From Nitrospira sp. (GTDB taxonomy: Bacteria; Nitrospirota; Nitrospiria; Nitrospirales; Nitrospiraceae): a stretch of DNA of 64,000 nucleotides. Position 1 is the first letter of the stretch; every line of letters starts with the position of its first letter. A model generated the notes under the pieces. It ran no database searches and was not told the DNA's origin. It worked only from the letters and a program-made list of their open reading frames with translations. Of the stretch, positions 33,509 through 42,758 are shown in pieces. The position numbers and the translations under genes are program-made. The stretch covers positions 1,907,001-1,971,000 of the forward strand of contig CP054184.1 in the NCBI GenBank assembly GCA_015709715.1, read 5' to 3'.

Positions 33509-34027
33509 TTAGTTGCCGCCGGCTTCGTGGGACTCCGGCGTCGGCCTAAACTTCGGCAGGGGCGGCGTAGCCCCTTGACCTGGTGCGGCAGTCGCCCCGC
33601 AATCCGGAGGACAGCGCACTCCGCCTTGATTGGGATCCGGCAGGGTCGTCCCCATCTGTTGCAGTTGGCACTGCGAGACCAGCCCCCCGTCCAGGTTGCC
33701 GCAACGCGCCGGCACATTCGACCGCCCGATCTCGGCATAACCATCCGGGCAGGGACCACAGACCGACAGCATGTTCGCACCCAAGGGGACACATTGCACG
33801 AGGGTGGGCTCTCCATCCTTGCAGAGATCCGGCGCTTCAGTCACTCCAGTGGTGGCATAGCCCTCCGGACAACGGCCACAGGTTTTACGGATACTTTTGG
33901 TTTCCTCAGCTGCCTCGACCGCAGGGAGCATGGTTATCAGTCCCAGGCCTGCCATGCAGACTCCTACGATCAGGCCGATGCCCCTTCCCACCCGTTGCCG
34001 TCGGTGCAATCGCTCCATGCTCCTCAC
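33509..34027 (-). CDS. Exported cysteine-rich protein between ruvA and ruvB
   Basis: The 172-residue protein has a signal peptide (about 1-40, ending VEAAEE). Its mature part has two similar repeats, CGRCPEGYATTGVTEAPDLC (about 50-69) and CGPCPDGYAEIGRSNVPARC (about 90-109). Each is followed by a Cys-containing loop, and a third shorter one occurs near CPPDC. The tail is rich in Pro, Gly and Ala. The cysteines probably form disulphides outside the cytoplasm. The GTG start at 34027 overlaps the ruvA stop (GTGA); an ATG at 34018 is possible. It has no evident link to recombination. The function is unknown. Confidence 0.7.
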   Translation of the reverse strand: MRSMERLHRRQRVGRGIGLIVGVCMAGLGLITMLPAVEAAEETKSIRKTCGRCPEGYATTGVTEAPDLCKDGEPTLVQCVPLGANMLSVCGPCPDGYAEIGRSNVPARCGNLDGGLVSQCQLQQMGTTLPDPNQGGVRCPPDCGATAAPGQGATPPLPKFRPTPESHEAGGN

Positions 34028-34632
34028 CCCTTCGCCAAATCTTTCAGCGCTTCACGAATGATCCCCTTTAAGCCCTGCGCAGGCACATCGGCCTCAGCCT
34101 GCCGTTTGAGCGCCTCCTTCACGTCCGATGCTCGATAGCCCAGATTCACCAGGGCCGAGAGTGCATCCTCGTAAAGGGGATCGGCTCCTACGTCCCCCCC
34201 TCCTTTCACGCCCGTTCCACCTGTATCGAGTCCCGACACCTTATCTTTGAGCTCCAACGCAATCCGCGCGGCGGACTTTTTCCCGATGCCCGACACCGTC
34301 CCGAGCTTGTCTGTATCTCCGGTCTGGATCGCCCGATACAACTCTGGCACCGAGAGCGTGGAGAGGACGCTCAGCCCCAATTTCGGCCCGATCCCCGAGA
34401 TACCCGTCAGAAGCAGAAACGCTTCTTTCTCCGCTGCGGTGAGGAAACCATAGAGCTGAATGGCGTCTTCTCGGACGTGGGTATGGATGCTCAGAGTAAC
34501 GACCTCGCGCTGCTCCGGCAAGGCATAATAGGTACTGAGGGGAATTAGAACTTCGTACCCGACGCCGTGAACGTCGAGGGTGACATGGGAGGGAGACTTA
34601 ACAATCGGGAGGCCCGTCAATAGGGCGATCAT
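34024..34632 (-). CDS. ruvA: Holliday junction DNA-binding subunit RuvA
   Basis: RuvA holds the four-way junction for RuvB. The 202-residue protein has the N-terminal OB domain (MIALLTGLP...VTLDVHGVGYEV), then the HhH domain with LLTGISGIGPKLGLSVLS and LGTVSGIGKKSAARIALELK, and the C-terminal RuvB-binding domain (DALSALVNLGYRASDVKEAL). The ATG at 34632 is the family start; the longer frame is spurious. It is 29 bp from yebC. The usual partner gene ruvC is absent from this cluster. Confidence 0.95.
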   Translation of the reverse strand: MIALLTGLPIVKSPSHVTLDVHGVGYEVLIPLSTYYALPEQREVVTLSIHTHVREDAIQLYGFLTAAEKEAFLLLTGISGIGPKLGLSVLSTLSVPELYRAIQTGDTDKLGTVSGIGKKSAARIALELKDKVSGLDTGGTGVKGGGDVGADPLYEDALSALVNLGYRASDVKEALKRQAEADVPAQGLKGIIREALKDLAKG

Positions 34633-34661
34633 GCAACCAGCAGTCGGACGCTCCTCCTGCC

Positions 34662-35417
34662 CTAAGCGGTGGCGGCGGCGACTTTCTCCATCACCTCGTC
34701 CGAGATGTCGAAATTCGCGTAGACCTTCTGAACGTCGTCGTGCTCGTCCAGGATTTCCATGAGTTTTAACATCTGCTCCGCGGCCTTTTCTTCCAAGGCG
34801 ATCGTATTTTGCGGAATAAAGTTCAATTCGGCGAGCGTGCACTCGATCTTGGCATCACTGAGCGCCTTCTTGACGGCTTCGAAGTCTTGCGGGCTGGTTT
34901 GAATTTCAAACGCCTTCTCGGTGACCTTCACGTCTTCCGCACCGGCGTCCAACGCAAGGGTCAGCAAGGCGTCTTCTTCCACCTTGCCCTTATCCACCAC
35001 CAAGACACCTTTCTTGTGGAACTGCCAGGACACGGCCCCGGCCTCCGCCATGTTGCCGCCGTTCTTGGTGAGCAAGCTGCGGATCTCGGCGACCGTACGG
35101 TTCCGGTTGTCGGACGTAATTTCCAGCAACAGCGCCGTGCCCCCGGGCCCATACCCTTCGAGGGCAAATTCTTCATAGGTCACGCCGGGCAATTCACCGG
35201 TCCCGCGCTGAATGGCCTTTTTCATGGTGTCGCCGGGCATGTTGGCTTCTTTCGCCTTGGCGATAGCCAACCGTAGCCGAGGATTTCCGTCAGGATCGCC
35301 GCCGGACCGCGCTGCAATCGTCAGCTCACGGATAATGCGGGTGAAGATTTTCCCACGCTTGGCATCCTGAGCCGACTTATGCCGTTTGATTGTTGCCCAA
35401 TGGCTATGGCCACCCAT
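34662..35417 (-). CDS. yebC: YebC/PmpR-family regulator or translation factor
   Basis: The 251-residue protein starts MGGHSHWATIKRHKSAQDAKRGKIFTRIIRELT, the diagnostic N-terminus of the family. It also has GYGPGGTALLLEITSDNRNRT and WQFHKKGVLVV. Members are described as DNA-binding regulators and, more recently, as factors easing ribosome passage over difficult motifs. Close linkage to ruv genes is ancient. The ATG at 35417 is chosen; 26 upstream codons lack similarity. Confidence 0.94.
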   Translation of the reverse strand: MGGHSHWATIKRHKSAQDAKRGKIFTRIIRELTIAARSGGDPDGNPRLRLAIAKAKEANMPGDTMKKAIQRGTGELPGVTYEEFALEGYGPGGTALLLEITSDNRNRTVAEIRSLLTKNGGNMAEAGAVSWQFHKKGVLVVDKGKVEEDALLTLALDAGAEDVKVTEKAFEIQTSPQDFEAVKKALSDAKIECTLAELNFIPQNTIALEEKAAEQMLKLMEILDEHDDVQKVYANFDISDEVMEKVAAATA

Positions 35418-35559
35418 GGCGACTCCTCTATAAAACCCGGTTCTGAATGAGGCATGAGATCGGTAGCTGATGCCCTGAAGCGGTAGAGCTAACACAGTCC
35501 GTACAGGGGTGTCAACGCAAGGGCGACTGGACCCGAGTGGGCTTCTCCGACCGCCACAG

Positions 35560-36399
35560 CTATTCCGAATAGACCAGCAATTGCAGGCCGATCACGAGGA
35601 CCAGCCCCGCCCAGGCCAGATCCCAATAGAAACGACCGATGAGAAGGCGGGCCCCACCCCAGCCGGAGAGCAGTTTGAGCGCGCCGGCCGTAATGGCCAA
35701 GGTGCCCATGATGGCATGGTCCACGGCAATCTTGTGGGCGGAGGGGTGGTCGCCATGCGAATGGAGAAACAACATTAAGCCGCCCACGATCGCGAACAGC
35801 GGCAGCGGAACAGCCCATGTCGAGCGAGTGACGAGACCGAGCCGTCGACACCATTCGATGGCTCCAATCCCTAGGGCCAGGATGCCGTAGGTCTTGTGCT
35901 GAAGAATCTCGGGATCGTGACCGAAGAAGGTCTGCACAAAGGAGAGGGACCCGATCGGCCAGGCGTCATGGTCGCTCCAGATGAGGAGGAAGCAGCCGCC
36001 CAACATGAGCGCACCGGGCAAGAGGAAGCGCGTCCACACCAAGGCCGACCAACCTATCGCTTCGCGCGCCTCGCTGAATCCTACCAACAAGAGAAACAAG
36101 CCCGCCAAGTGATGATTGAATTCCGAATAGGCGATGCCTTCTGCGGAGCCTTCCCACGCAACCGCGCCATCGGCCTGGCCATGGACATGCTCGACGGAGG
36201 AGCCGGTGTGGTTATGTTCGGCATGTTGCCCGCCGGCGGACGACGCCCCACACAGGGCCATGGCCAGACAGACCAGGAGCGCGAGCCGAAGGGGCGAGCC
36301 CGGAAACCTCAGACGAGACAGCAGTCGAGAGGGGAACGCTGGCAGAAAAGGAACAGCCCATCCGTTTCGTCGGATGGGCCCCAGACTCATCTCACGCAT
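35560..36399 (-). CDS. His-rich polytopic membrane protein
   Basis: This 279-residue membrane protein has an N-terminal export or anchor helix (about 35-52). A His-rich outer segment follows (QHAEHNHTGSSVEHVHG, about 58-74), then about six more hydrophobic helices. More histidines lie in loops, such as SHGDHPSAHKIAVDHAIMG near 215-233. The pattern suggests metal (copper or similar) handling, as in CopD-like membrane proteins, but no family is firmly recognised. It starts 10 bp after the zinc-ribbon PCP_red gene and may be cotranscribed with it and mrp. Confidence 0.65.
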   Translation of the reverse strand: MREMSLGPIRRNGWAVPFLPAFPSRLLSRLRFPGSPLRLALLVCLAMALCGASSAGGQHAEHNHTGSSVEHVHGQADGAVAWEGSAEGIAYSEFNHHLAGLFLLLVGFSEAREAIGWSALVWTRFLLPGALMLGGCFLLIWSDHDAWPIGSLSFVQTFFGHDPEILQHKTYGILALGIGAIEWCRRLGLVTRSTWAVPLPLFAIVGGLMLFLHSHGDHPSAHKIAVDHAIMGTLAITAGALKLLSGWGGARLLIGRFYWDLAWAGLVLVIGLQLLVYSE

Positions 36400-36409
36400 G
36401 CAGTGGCGG

Positions 36410-37162
36410 TTACATGAATTTCATGAACTTTTCTTTGGCCTCGTCCATGACCTGGGCGGTGATCTCGGTCAACCCACGCTCCTTGGCAATGCGTTCGATC
36501 TCGCGACGGGCCATCGGGCGAATGAAGTCCGGAATATTGTCCATCCGCTGTTCGGCGTCCTTGGTCCAGGCCAAGCCGTTGGGCGAATCGTTCTTGGAGT
36601 CGTCCATGACCTGCAGCGTAATGTTCTGATACCCCTGTTTGCGGGCATAGGCCTCGACGCTGCTTTGCACCATCGGCTTCACGAACGAAGGCAGACGCTC
36701 CAGTTTTTCCTTCGCGTCCGGCGTCCAGGTAAATTCGCTCGTGCCGTTTCCGTTTTGCGGCTTGCCGCCGGAGGTGAGCCCCATCTCGGCCACCATCGCC
36801 GAGAATGGACACCCGCCCGAAGCCTTCTCTCCACCGGCCGGCGCCTCAGCCTTGGCCGATGCGGCGGCGGGTTGTCCGGCCTGAATTTTCTCGTTGAGGT
36901 ACGCGGCCATCTGTCCGGCACCGGCCTGCGCCTCGGCCTTGAGGGTCCCGCGCGTCATTTCAAAGGGCTCGGCCGTTTCCGTTCGCCCCCCCAACTTCAC
37001 GCCGAGCGACGCCACCATCTGAGTTTCTCCGGGGTTCGTCACCATGGAAAACTTGGCGTTGCACGACGGGCAGCCAAAGAAGACACCGAGGGAGCCTTCA
37101 CCAGGCTTTTCGACCTTTTGAAACGTCATGTAGGTCTCGCAGTTCAGGCAAACGAACTTCAT
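36410..37162 (-). CDS. Zinc-ribbon protein with two PCP_red domains
   Basis: The 250-residue protein starts with a zinc-ribbon-like part (CLNC at about 5-8 and CPSC at about 31-34). A low-complexity Ala/Gly linker (about 90-125) and a CPFSAM segment follow. It ends with two PCP_red repeats, FTWTPDAKEKLERLPSFVK (from about 143) and LAWTKDAEQRMDNIPDFIR (from about 199). GGAGGGGGGAA precedes the ATG at 37162. It sits 26 bp downstream of the Mrp ATPase gene, so a role in Fe-S or redox protein handling is conceivable. A related four-repeat protein is encoded at 21442-22437. Confidence 0.75.
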   Translation of the reverse strand: MKFVCLNCETYMTFQKVEKPGEGSLGVFFGCPSCNAKFSMVTNPGETQMVASLGVKLGGRTETAEPFEMTRGTLKAEAQAGAGQMAAYLNEKIQAGQPAAASAKAEAPAGGEKASGGCPFSAMVAEMGLTSGGKPQNGNGTSEFTWTPDAKEKLERLPSFVKPMVQSSVEAYARKQGYQNITLQVMDDSKNDSPNGLAWTKDAEQRMDNIPDFIRPMARREIERIAKERGLTEITAQVMDEAKEKFMKFM

Positions 37163-37188
37163 AAATTCCCCCCTCCGGGTCGGTGGAC

Positions 37189-38115
37189 TTACAGTTTTTC
37201 CGCCAGGACTTTCTTGTAATCGAGCAAGGCTTGGATGCGGCCGACGATGTCCTGATATTTCTGGATCGTCGGATAATTGGGATCGAGCAGCGGGTCCCCC
37301 TTGTCGAAGGTTTTGGCAAACGTGCGATCGAAGGGAATGCGTCCGAGCAGCGGCAGGTCCAAAACCTCGCACATCGCCTCGGTGTTACCCTCGAACAACT
37401 CGTTCTCGGCCCCGCAGGACGGGCAGCGGTATTCGCTCATATTTTCGACGATGCCCAAGACGCGGATGCCCATATCCCGAGCATAGGTGACGGACTTTTG
37501 TACGACATCCGATGCCACTTCCGACGGTGTCGTGACGACGATCGCACCGGCCAAATCCGGAATAAAGCCGGCGATGACCGGCGGCTTATCGGCGGCTGCG
37601 CCGGGTGGCAAATCCGCCAGCAGATAATCCAATTCGCCCCAGACGACATCGGCCAAAAACTCGCGGATGACATTCATCTCCATGAGCCCCAACCATACGG
37701 GGCTCAAGTCCATCGGCCCCTTCCACCGCACCGGTGACGCGCTATCGAGGAAAAAATCCATCGATGCCACCTTGATTCCCAGCGGGCCGACAGGAGGCTG
37801 GGCCCCCTCTGGGGTCAGGGTCAAGGAGCGGCCATGCAGGCCCAACATTCTCGGGACGCAAGGACCGTTGAGGTCCACATCGAGCAAGCCGACCTTGGCC
37901 CCTTGTCGGGCGAAGGCCAAGGCCAGGTTAACGGTGGTCATGCTCTTCCCGACACCGCCCTTCCCGCTCATCACGACCAGCTTTTGCTTGATGCCGGCCA
38001 TGCGAGCCTGCACTTGCTTCATCTGGGCCGTGATCTGCTGGACGACTTTGGCGTCGTCGGAGTACTGGAGCTTCGTGAGAATGGACTTGAGATCCTTGTC
38101 TGCAGCCATAGTCAT
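37189..38115 (-). CDS. Mrp/NBP35-family ATPase, Fe-S cluster carrier
   Basis: This is a P-loop ATPase of the MinD/Mrp class that carries or transfers Fe-S clusters. The 308-residue protein has the deviant Walker A SGKGGVGKS (about 49-57) and the family DVDLNGPCVPRMLG. It has the DLPPGAAADKP motif (about 165-175, typically DLPPGTGD), and a late CPSC pair (about 232-235) that would hold the cluster. It lacks the N-terminal DUF59 domain of some members. It lies 75 bp after cysN/C and 26 bp before the zinc-ribbon PCP_red gene. Confidence 0.88.
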   Translation of the reverse strand: MTMAADKDLKSILTKLQYSDDAKVVQQITAQMKQVQARMAGIKQKLVVMSGKGGVGKSMTTVNLALAFARQGAKVGLLDVDLNGPCVPRMLGLHGRSLTLTPEGAQPPVGPLGIKVASMDFFLDSASPVRWKGPMDLSPVWLGLMEMNVIREFLADVVWGELDYLLADLPPGAAADKPPVIAGFIPDLAGAIVVTTPSEVASDVVQKSVTYARDMGIRVLGIVENMSEYRCPSCGAENELFEGNTEAMCEVLDLPLLGRIPFDRTFAKTFDKGDPLLDPNYPTIQKYQDIVGRIQALLDYKKVLAEKL

Positions 38116-38190
38116 GAGAACCCCGCGAAATGGTTGATCGGGAACGCTACCACAGGGATTTCCACGGAGTCAAACGGCTCCGACGCCGGG

Positions 38191-40038
38191 TCAAATCGAA
38201 TACTGAATGGTCGTCTTGGCTCCGGTCGATTGAACGAGCACCCCTCGGCGCTTCAACTCCTCGATGACTTGGCGAGCCGCAGCGTCAAAATCCTGCGGCC
38301 CGACGAAGTGCAGGTCGGTATTCGGCGGCGGCTCTTCTTCGGCCTTGCTCATATGCACCGCAATGACCGGCGCCGGTTGCACCAACGTGCGGATCATCTC
38401 GGCCATGCGGTGATAGTTGATCCCGAAAGTTTTGCTGGTAGACACGACGATCAACCCGGCATCGATCAACAGGCGCGCAACCTCGCCGTACCGCCGCACC
38501 CGTTCCGCTCCATAAGAGGGATCCGCGGCGGACAGGTCGGCATCCAGCCCCTGCAGCAAGTTCTCTCCCTCCAGCAGGTAGGCATGGCGGCTATCCGCCA
38601 CAAGCAGCGCCTCGACCCGGCGAGCCAAGAAGGTCTTTCCGGTTTGAGCTGATCCGGTGAACAACACGATGGCGGCACGGTGGCCATATTGAGCGGCGCG
38701 ATCCTCGGCCCGCACGTCGCCCGTGAGCCAGGCGAACTCGCGCTGCCGCGCCTCTTCGCGCAACCCCTCCTGCTCATCATGCACCAACTCGGTGATGATG
38801 CCGCCGCCGGCAATGTCATACTCATCAACCAGCACGAACCGCCCGGTCGACTCGAAGGACGAGGACAGGTCGAAGGCCAGCGGCGCCTTGGTCCGCATGG
38901 TCAGTTCGGCCACCTGATTTCTCGCCACGGACTGACTCTCCTGAAGCTGAGCCAGATCCGCCGTATCGATAATCCGGTGGATGGCGGCCACTTCACACGC
39001 CATCTCGCGCGTGGCCAGGCGGAGCAGATACTTTCGCCCCTTTTCCAGCGGTCGCTTCCCCATCCAGAACAGGTTGACGCGAATCGCCGTCGAGACGAGC
39101 GGAATGGAGTCGCGGTGTGACGCGATTTCTCCCCGCTCCACGAAAATCTGCTCGTCGAGCGTGATTCCAACCGATTGCCCGGCCTGCACTTCGCTGGAGG
39201 GAGGATCGACGTTAAACCCTTCGATGGACTGCACCACCGCCGTCTTGTTCGACGGCGAAAACACGAGCTGGTCGCCGACCTTCAGCCGTCCCGCTGTAAT
39301 GCGGCCAGCCAAGATCCGGCGCGCGTCGAATTTGTACACGTCCTGCAAGGGAAACCGCAGCGGCTGCTCGGCTCGTGCCTGTTCCTTCCCGAAGAACGAC
39401 AACGTCTCCAACACCGTCGGCCCCTTGTACCAGCCCATGTGCGGGCTGCGGATGACGATATTGTCGCCCATTTTGGCGCTGACCGGAATCATCTGTTGCG
39501 GCACCGCCTTGAACTGCCCGAGAAAGTCCCGATATTCCTTCTCGATCCCGTCGAACACGTCCTGCCGATACCCCACCAAATCCATCTTGTTCACGACGAC
39601 CGCAAACTGCCGCACGCCCAACAGGGACAGCAGGTACCCGTGCTTCTTGGATTGCTCCCGCACCCCTTCCAAAGCATCGATCAGCAGCAGGGCCGCCTCC
39701 GCCCGCGCGGCACCTGAAATCATGTTCTTCAGAAATTCCTTGTGTCCAGGCGCATCGATGATGATGTACTGGCGCCCGTTCCAGATGAAGAAGGTGCGGG
39801 CGGTATCGATCGTGATGCCCTGCTCCTGCTCCTCGAGAAACGCGTCGAAGAGAAAGGCGTATTCGAACTCCTTGCCTTGCTGACGACAGATGGCCTGCAC
39901 CTTTTCCAGCTTGCCCACGGGAAGCGACCCCGTATCGGCGTAGAGCCGGCCGACCAAGGTAGACTTTCCATGGTCCACATGGCCGACGATGACGATGTTG
40001 AGACTTTCCTGAGGTTTCTTCTGGTCCTGCTGTGTCAT
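38191..40038 (-). CDS. cysN: Sulfate adenylyltransferase large subunit fused to a degenerate APS kinase domain
   Basis: Residues 1-430 are CysN, the GTPase that drives adenylyl-sulfate formation with Cys[10 protein letters not shown] (19-27), DAPGHKEF and NKMDLVGY are intact. From about 453 an APS-kinase-like domain follows, but its key motifs are altered. The P-loop is GSAQTGKT (462-469), not GxSGxGKST; LDGDN has become LEGEN (488-493); the arginine after it is lost; and the FISP substrate loop reads STSKTFG. The kinase may be inactive or changed in substrate. The next genes upstream include APS reductase, which needs no PAPS. cysD is 63 bp upstream. Confidence 0.9.
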   Translation of the reverse strand: MTQQDQKKPQESLNIVIVGHVDHGKSTLVGRLYADTGSLPVGKLEKVQAICRQQGKEFEYAFLFDAFLEEQEQGITIDTARTFFIWNGRQYIIIDAPGHKEFLKNMISGAARAEAALLLIDALEGVREQSKKHGYLLSLLGVRQFAVVVNKMDLVGYRQDVFDGIEKEYRDFLGQFKAVPQQMIPVSAKMGDNIVIRSPHMGWYKGPTVLETLSFFGKEQARAEQPLRFPLQDVYKFDARRILAGRITAGRLKVGDQLVFSPSNKTAVVQSIEGFNVDPPSSEVQAGQSVGITLDEQIFVERGEIASHRDSIPLVSTAIRVNLFWMGKRPLEKGRKYLLRLATREMACEVAAIHRIIDTADLAQLQESQSVARNQVAELTMRTKAPLAFDLSSSFESTGRFVLVDEYDIAGGGIITELVHDEQEGLREEARQREFAWLTGDVRAEDRAAQYGHRAAIVLFTGSAQTGKTFLARRVEALLVADSRHAYLLEGENLLQGLDADLSAADPSYGAERVRRYGEVARLLIDAGLIVVSTSKTFGINYHRMAEMIRTLVQPAPVIAVHMSKAEEEPPPNTDLHFVGPQDFDAAARQVIEELKRRGVLVQSTGAKTTIQYSI

Positions 40039-40101
40039 GTGTTCATCACTCGCTTCCGGAATCTGAGGTCGTCGCCAGGGCCATCGGCCCGCTCGGTTGG
40101 C

Positions 40102-40899
40102 TCACATGTAACCCTTCTTCCGCAGCATCTCCATACCGCGGCCCGCATCCTGCGCCCGTCCGGCTCGCTCCGCAATGTTGGTTCCGCGGAGTTCCTCGAT
40201 GATCTCGTCGACGGTCTTGGCGGTGGACTTGATGGGCGTCGTGCAGGGCGCGCAGCCCAAACTGCGGTAGCGCGTGCCGTCGCCCTTGTCGAGATACAGA
40301 TCCATGAACGGAATGTTCTCGTGCTTGATGTATTCCCAGATGTTGATTTCGGTCCAATCCAGCAGCGGATGGATACGAATGTGCGTACCCGGCGGAAAGG
40401 TCGTTTTGAACTGGTCCCATAACTCGGGCGGCTGATCGCGAAAATCCCAATCGCCGTGCTTGTCACGCGGAGAAAAATACCGCTCCTTCGCCCTCGTGCT
40501 GTCCTCATCCGCGCGGACCCCGAGGATGATGCCGGTGTAGCCCTTTTCTTCGACCAGGTTTTTCATGGCCGTGGTCTTGAGGGCCGTGCAACAGACATCC
40601 CGCCCAAGCGTATGGTTCATGCCCGCGGCGAGGGCCGCCTTGTTTTGACCGACCACCAGATTGAGGCGCCACTCGCGGGCGATGCGGTCCCGATATTCGA
40701 TCATGGCCGGAATCTTGTAGCTCGTATCCACGTGTAGGAGAGGAAAGGGGACGTGGCCGAAGAAGGCCTTTCTGGCCAGCCACAACAACACCGTTGAATC
40801 CTTGCCCATCGACCACAGCATGGCGAGGTGGTCGAAATGCTTATAGGCTTCGCGAAGAATGTAGACGCTCTGATCTTCGAGCTGACGTAAATGTTTCAT
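40102..40899 (-). CDS. cysD: Sulfate adenylyltransferase small subunit
   Basis: CysD is the ATP pyrophosphatase-fold subunit that makes adenylyl sulfate from ATP and sulfate with CysN. The 265-residue protein has [19 protein letters not shown] (PP-loop, about 29-47), [30 protein letters not shown] and [10 protein letters not shown]. The ATG at 40899 is the family start; 83 upstream codons overlap the TrpD2-like gene in a spurious frame. Confidence 0.95.
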   Translation of the reverse strand: MKHLRQLEDQSVYILREAYKHFDHLAMLWSMGKDSTVLLWLARKAFFGHVPFPLLHVDTSYKIPAMIEYRDRIAREWRLNLVVGQNKAALAAGMNHTLGRDVCCTALKTTAMKNLVEEKGYTGIILGVRADEDSTRAKERYFSPRDKHGDWDFRDQPPELWDQFKTTFPPGTHIRIHPLLDWTEINIWEYIKHENIPFMDLYLDKGDGTRYRSLGCAPCTTPIKSTAKTVDEIIEELRGTNIAERAGRAQDAGRGMEMLRKKGYM

Positions 40900-40921
40900 G
40901 GTTCCACGTTTCCAGTTAGGC

Positions 40922-41989
40922 TTAGGCCGACAGGCCGATTTTCGACGCAGCCCCGGCTTCCGCCGACGGGGTCGCGGCCAGCTCCGCCAGTTTGGCAGCG
41001 GCTTGTCCCGATTCCAAAGCGCGGCGCGCCGCCGTGAGACTTCCCGCAATCGACGGACCCTTGCCTGAGACATAGAGCAGCATGGCCGCATTGAGCAACA
41101 CCCAATCGCGCTGACCGCCCTCCACCTTGTTGGCCAGCAAACGCGCAATGAACTCCGCTTCTCGCTCCCGCTGTTCCGGCGGAAATCCCGCCATCTCTCG
41201 GAAGGTCGCCATCGTCAGGCCCGCTTCCTTCGGATGGAAGGTGTAGGGGGTAATCCGCTCGTCTCTCAATTCCAAGAGCCTGGTCACGTTGCCGATCGAC
41301 AGCTCCGGGTCCCCCTCGACGCCGCGTATGACCAGAGCACGGGGACAGCTCAGCATCCGCAACGCTTCGACCGTCTTTTCAAAATAGGGAGGATGCGAGA
41401 GGCCGATGACCTGCGCCTGGGCACGAGCCGGATTCAGCAGGCGCGCCACGGGGTGAAAGACATTCCGCACGCCCAGTTCCTGCCGCATCTCCAAGAATCG
41501 GAAGACCGGCGGATGGTAGAGCGCCAAGTCCAGATAGGCGAACCCCTTCCGCTCAAGTTCGGCTCCGACCGCCTTGGCCGTCAGATCCACGGGAATCCCG
41601 AGCGGCTTCAGCACCGATGACACCCCGCGCCGATCCGGCGGACCGTCGACGCCGTGCAGCAACACTACCGCGCCGGCCGCCACCGCAATAATGGCCGCCG
41701 GTACGAGCGCATGGAAAGTCTCGCGCTTGCCCGCGTAGGTCGGAACGTCCAGCACACCCAGCCCTGAGCGCACCGGCACCGGAGGCACATATTGCCGCGC
41801 TGCCGCTGTGAAGGCGGCCAGCTCCGTCACGGATTCGCTCTTGAAGCGCATGGCCACGAGAAAGGCTCCGACCTGCGCAGGGGTCGCCGTCCCTTCGATC
41901 ATCAGACGCATGGCCTGCTTGGCCTCCTCCCAGGTGAGATCCTTGGATGTTTTCTGCCCCTTGGCGACTTTTGCGAGGAGATGCTGCAT
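40922..41989 (-). CDS. TrpD2/YbiB-like phosphoribosyltransferase-fold protein
   Basis: The 355-residue protein has the helical N-terminal and alpha/beta domains of anthranilate phosphoribosyltransferase ([56 protein letters not shown]). The Gly-rich PRPP site GTGGD of TrpD is replaced by [14 protein letters not shown] (about 80-93). This places it with TrpD2/YbiB proteins, some of which bind nucleic acids and are not tryptophan enzymes. It is embedded between cysH and cysD, with no trp gene nearby, so a role in sulfur metabolism is inferred. Its partner or substrate is unknown. Confidence 0.82.
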   Translation of the reverse strand: MQHLLAKVAKGQKTSKDLTWEEAKQAMRLMIEGTATPAQVGAFLVAMRFKSESVTELAAFTAAARQYVPPVPVRSGLGVLDVPTYAGKRETFHALVPAAIIAVAAGAVVLLHGVDGPPDRRGVSSVLKPLGIPVDLTAKAVGAELERKGFAYLDLALYHPPVFRFLEMRQELGVRNVFHPVARLLNPARAQAQVIGLSHPPYFEKTVEALRMLSCPRALVIRGVEGDPELSIGNVTRLLELRDERITPYTFHPKEAGLTMATFREMAGFPPEQREREAEFIARLLANKVEGGQRDWVLLNAAMLLYVSGKGPSIAGSLTAARRALESGQAAAKLAELAATPSAEAGAASKIGLSA

Positions 41990-42030
41990 GGGTGGTGAAG
42001 ACTTTCTCTGGTTGCAGGGTGACGACTCAG

Positions 42031-42753
42031 TTACTTATGGAGCCCGCACTCGGTCTTGCCGAAATTTTTCCACCGGCCGGAGCGCGGATCGTCTCCCGGT
42101 AGGACGGGCGCCGTACAATGCGTACAGCCGATGCTCGGATAGTTGCGGTCGTGCAACGTGTTATAGGGCACTTCGTGCAGTCGGATGTACATCCACACCT
42201 GGTCGCTGGTCCACGCAGCCAGCGGGTTGATCTTGACCAATCCGAATTTCTTATCCCACTCGATCATGCCGGCATTGGCCCGCGTGGGAGCTTGGTCCCG
42301 CCTGATGCCGGTGATCCAGGCGGCGTAGTTCCCGAGCACGCGCGTCAGGGGCTCGATCTTCCTCAGCTGACAACAGTGATCCGGGTTGCCGGCCCAGAGC
42401 GCGGCGCCATGCTGGGCTGCCTGTTGGTCCGGGGTCAACAACGACGTCATTCGAATGACTTGCGTCGGCTGCAAGCCATACCGGTCGATGATGCGGTCGC
42501 GCACCTCAAGCGTCTCCGGGAACAGGAAGTCGGTATCGAGGTAAAACAGCGGAGCTTGGGGATCGATACGGTGCACCATGTCGACCAACGCCACATCCTC
42601 CGCGCCGAAGCTGCAGGCCAACACGATTCGTCCGGCATAGGCCTTGAGCGCATACTCCAGAACCTCCCACGGTTGCTTTCCTTCAAAGGAATCGCTCAGC
42701 GATTTCAGGTCCGCATCCGATGGGCCCACAGCAGTCTGTCCGGGCTCTGCCAC
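42031..42753 (-). CDS. cysH: Adenylyl-sulfate (APS) reductase, Fe-S type
   Basis: The enzyme reduces APS to sulfite. The 240-residue protein has ACSFGAEDVALVDM (about 46-59) and LDTDFLFPET in the PAPS-reductase fold. C127-C128 and C210-x2-C213 are the CC/CxxC set that binds a [4Fe-4S] cluster and marks the APS-using class. C236 in ECGLHK is the catalytic Cys. The GTG at 42753 has GGAGGG eight bases upstream, inside the end of the sulfite reductase gene, and I take it as the start because no ATG fits. Confidence 0.92.
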   Translation of the reverse strand: MAEPGQTAVGPSDADLKSLSDSFEGKQPWEVLEYALKAYAGRIVLACSFGAEDVALVDMVHRIDPQAPLFYLDTDFLFPETLEVRDRIIDRYGLQPTQVIRMTSLLTPDQQAAQHGAALWAGNPDHCCQLRKIEPLTRVLGNYAAWITGIRRDQAPTRANAGMIEWDKKFGLVKINPLAAWTSDQVWMYIRLHEVPYNTLHDRNYPSIGCTHCTAPVLPGDDPRSGRWKNFGKTECGLHK

Positions 42754-42758
42754 GATCG

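Noticed and set aside
38981-39883. A 300-codon plus-strand frame opposite cysN
   Set aside because: The minus strand encodes an intact elongation-factor-like GTPase; the plus frame has no recognisable content.
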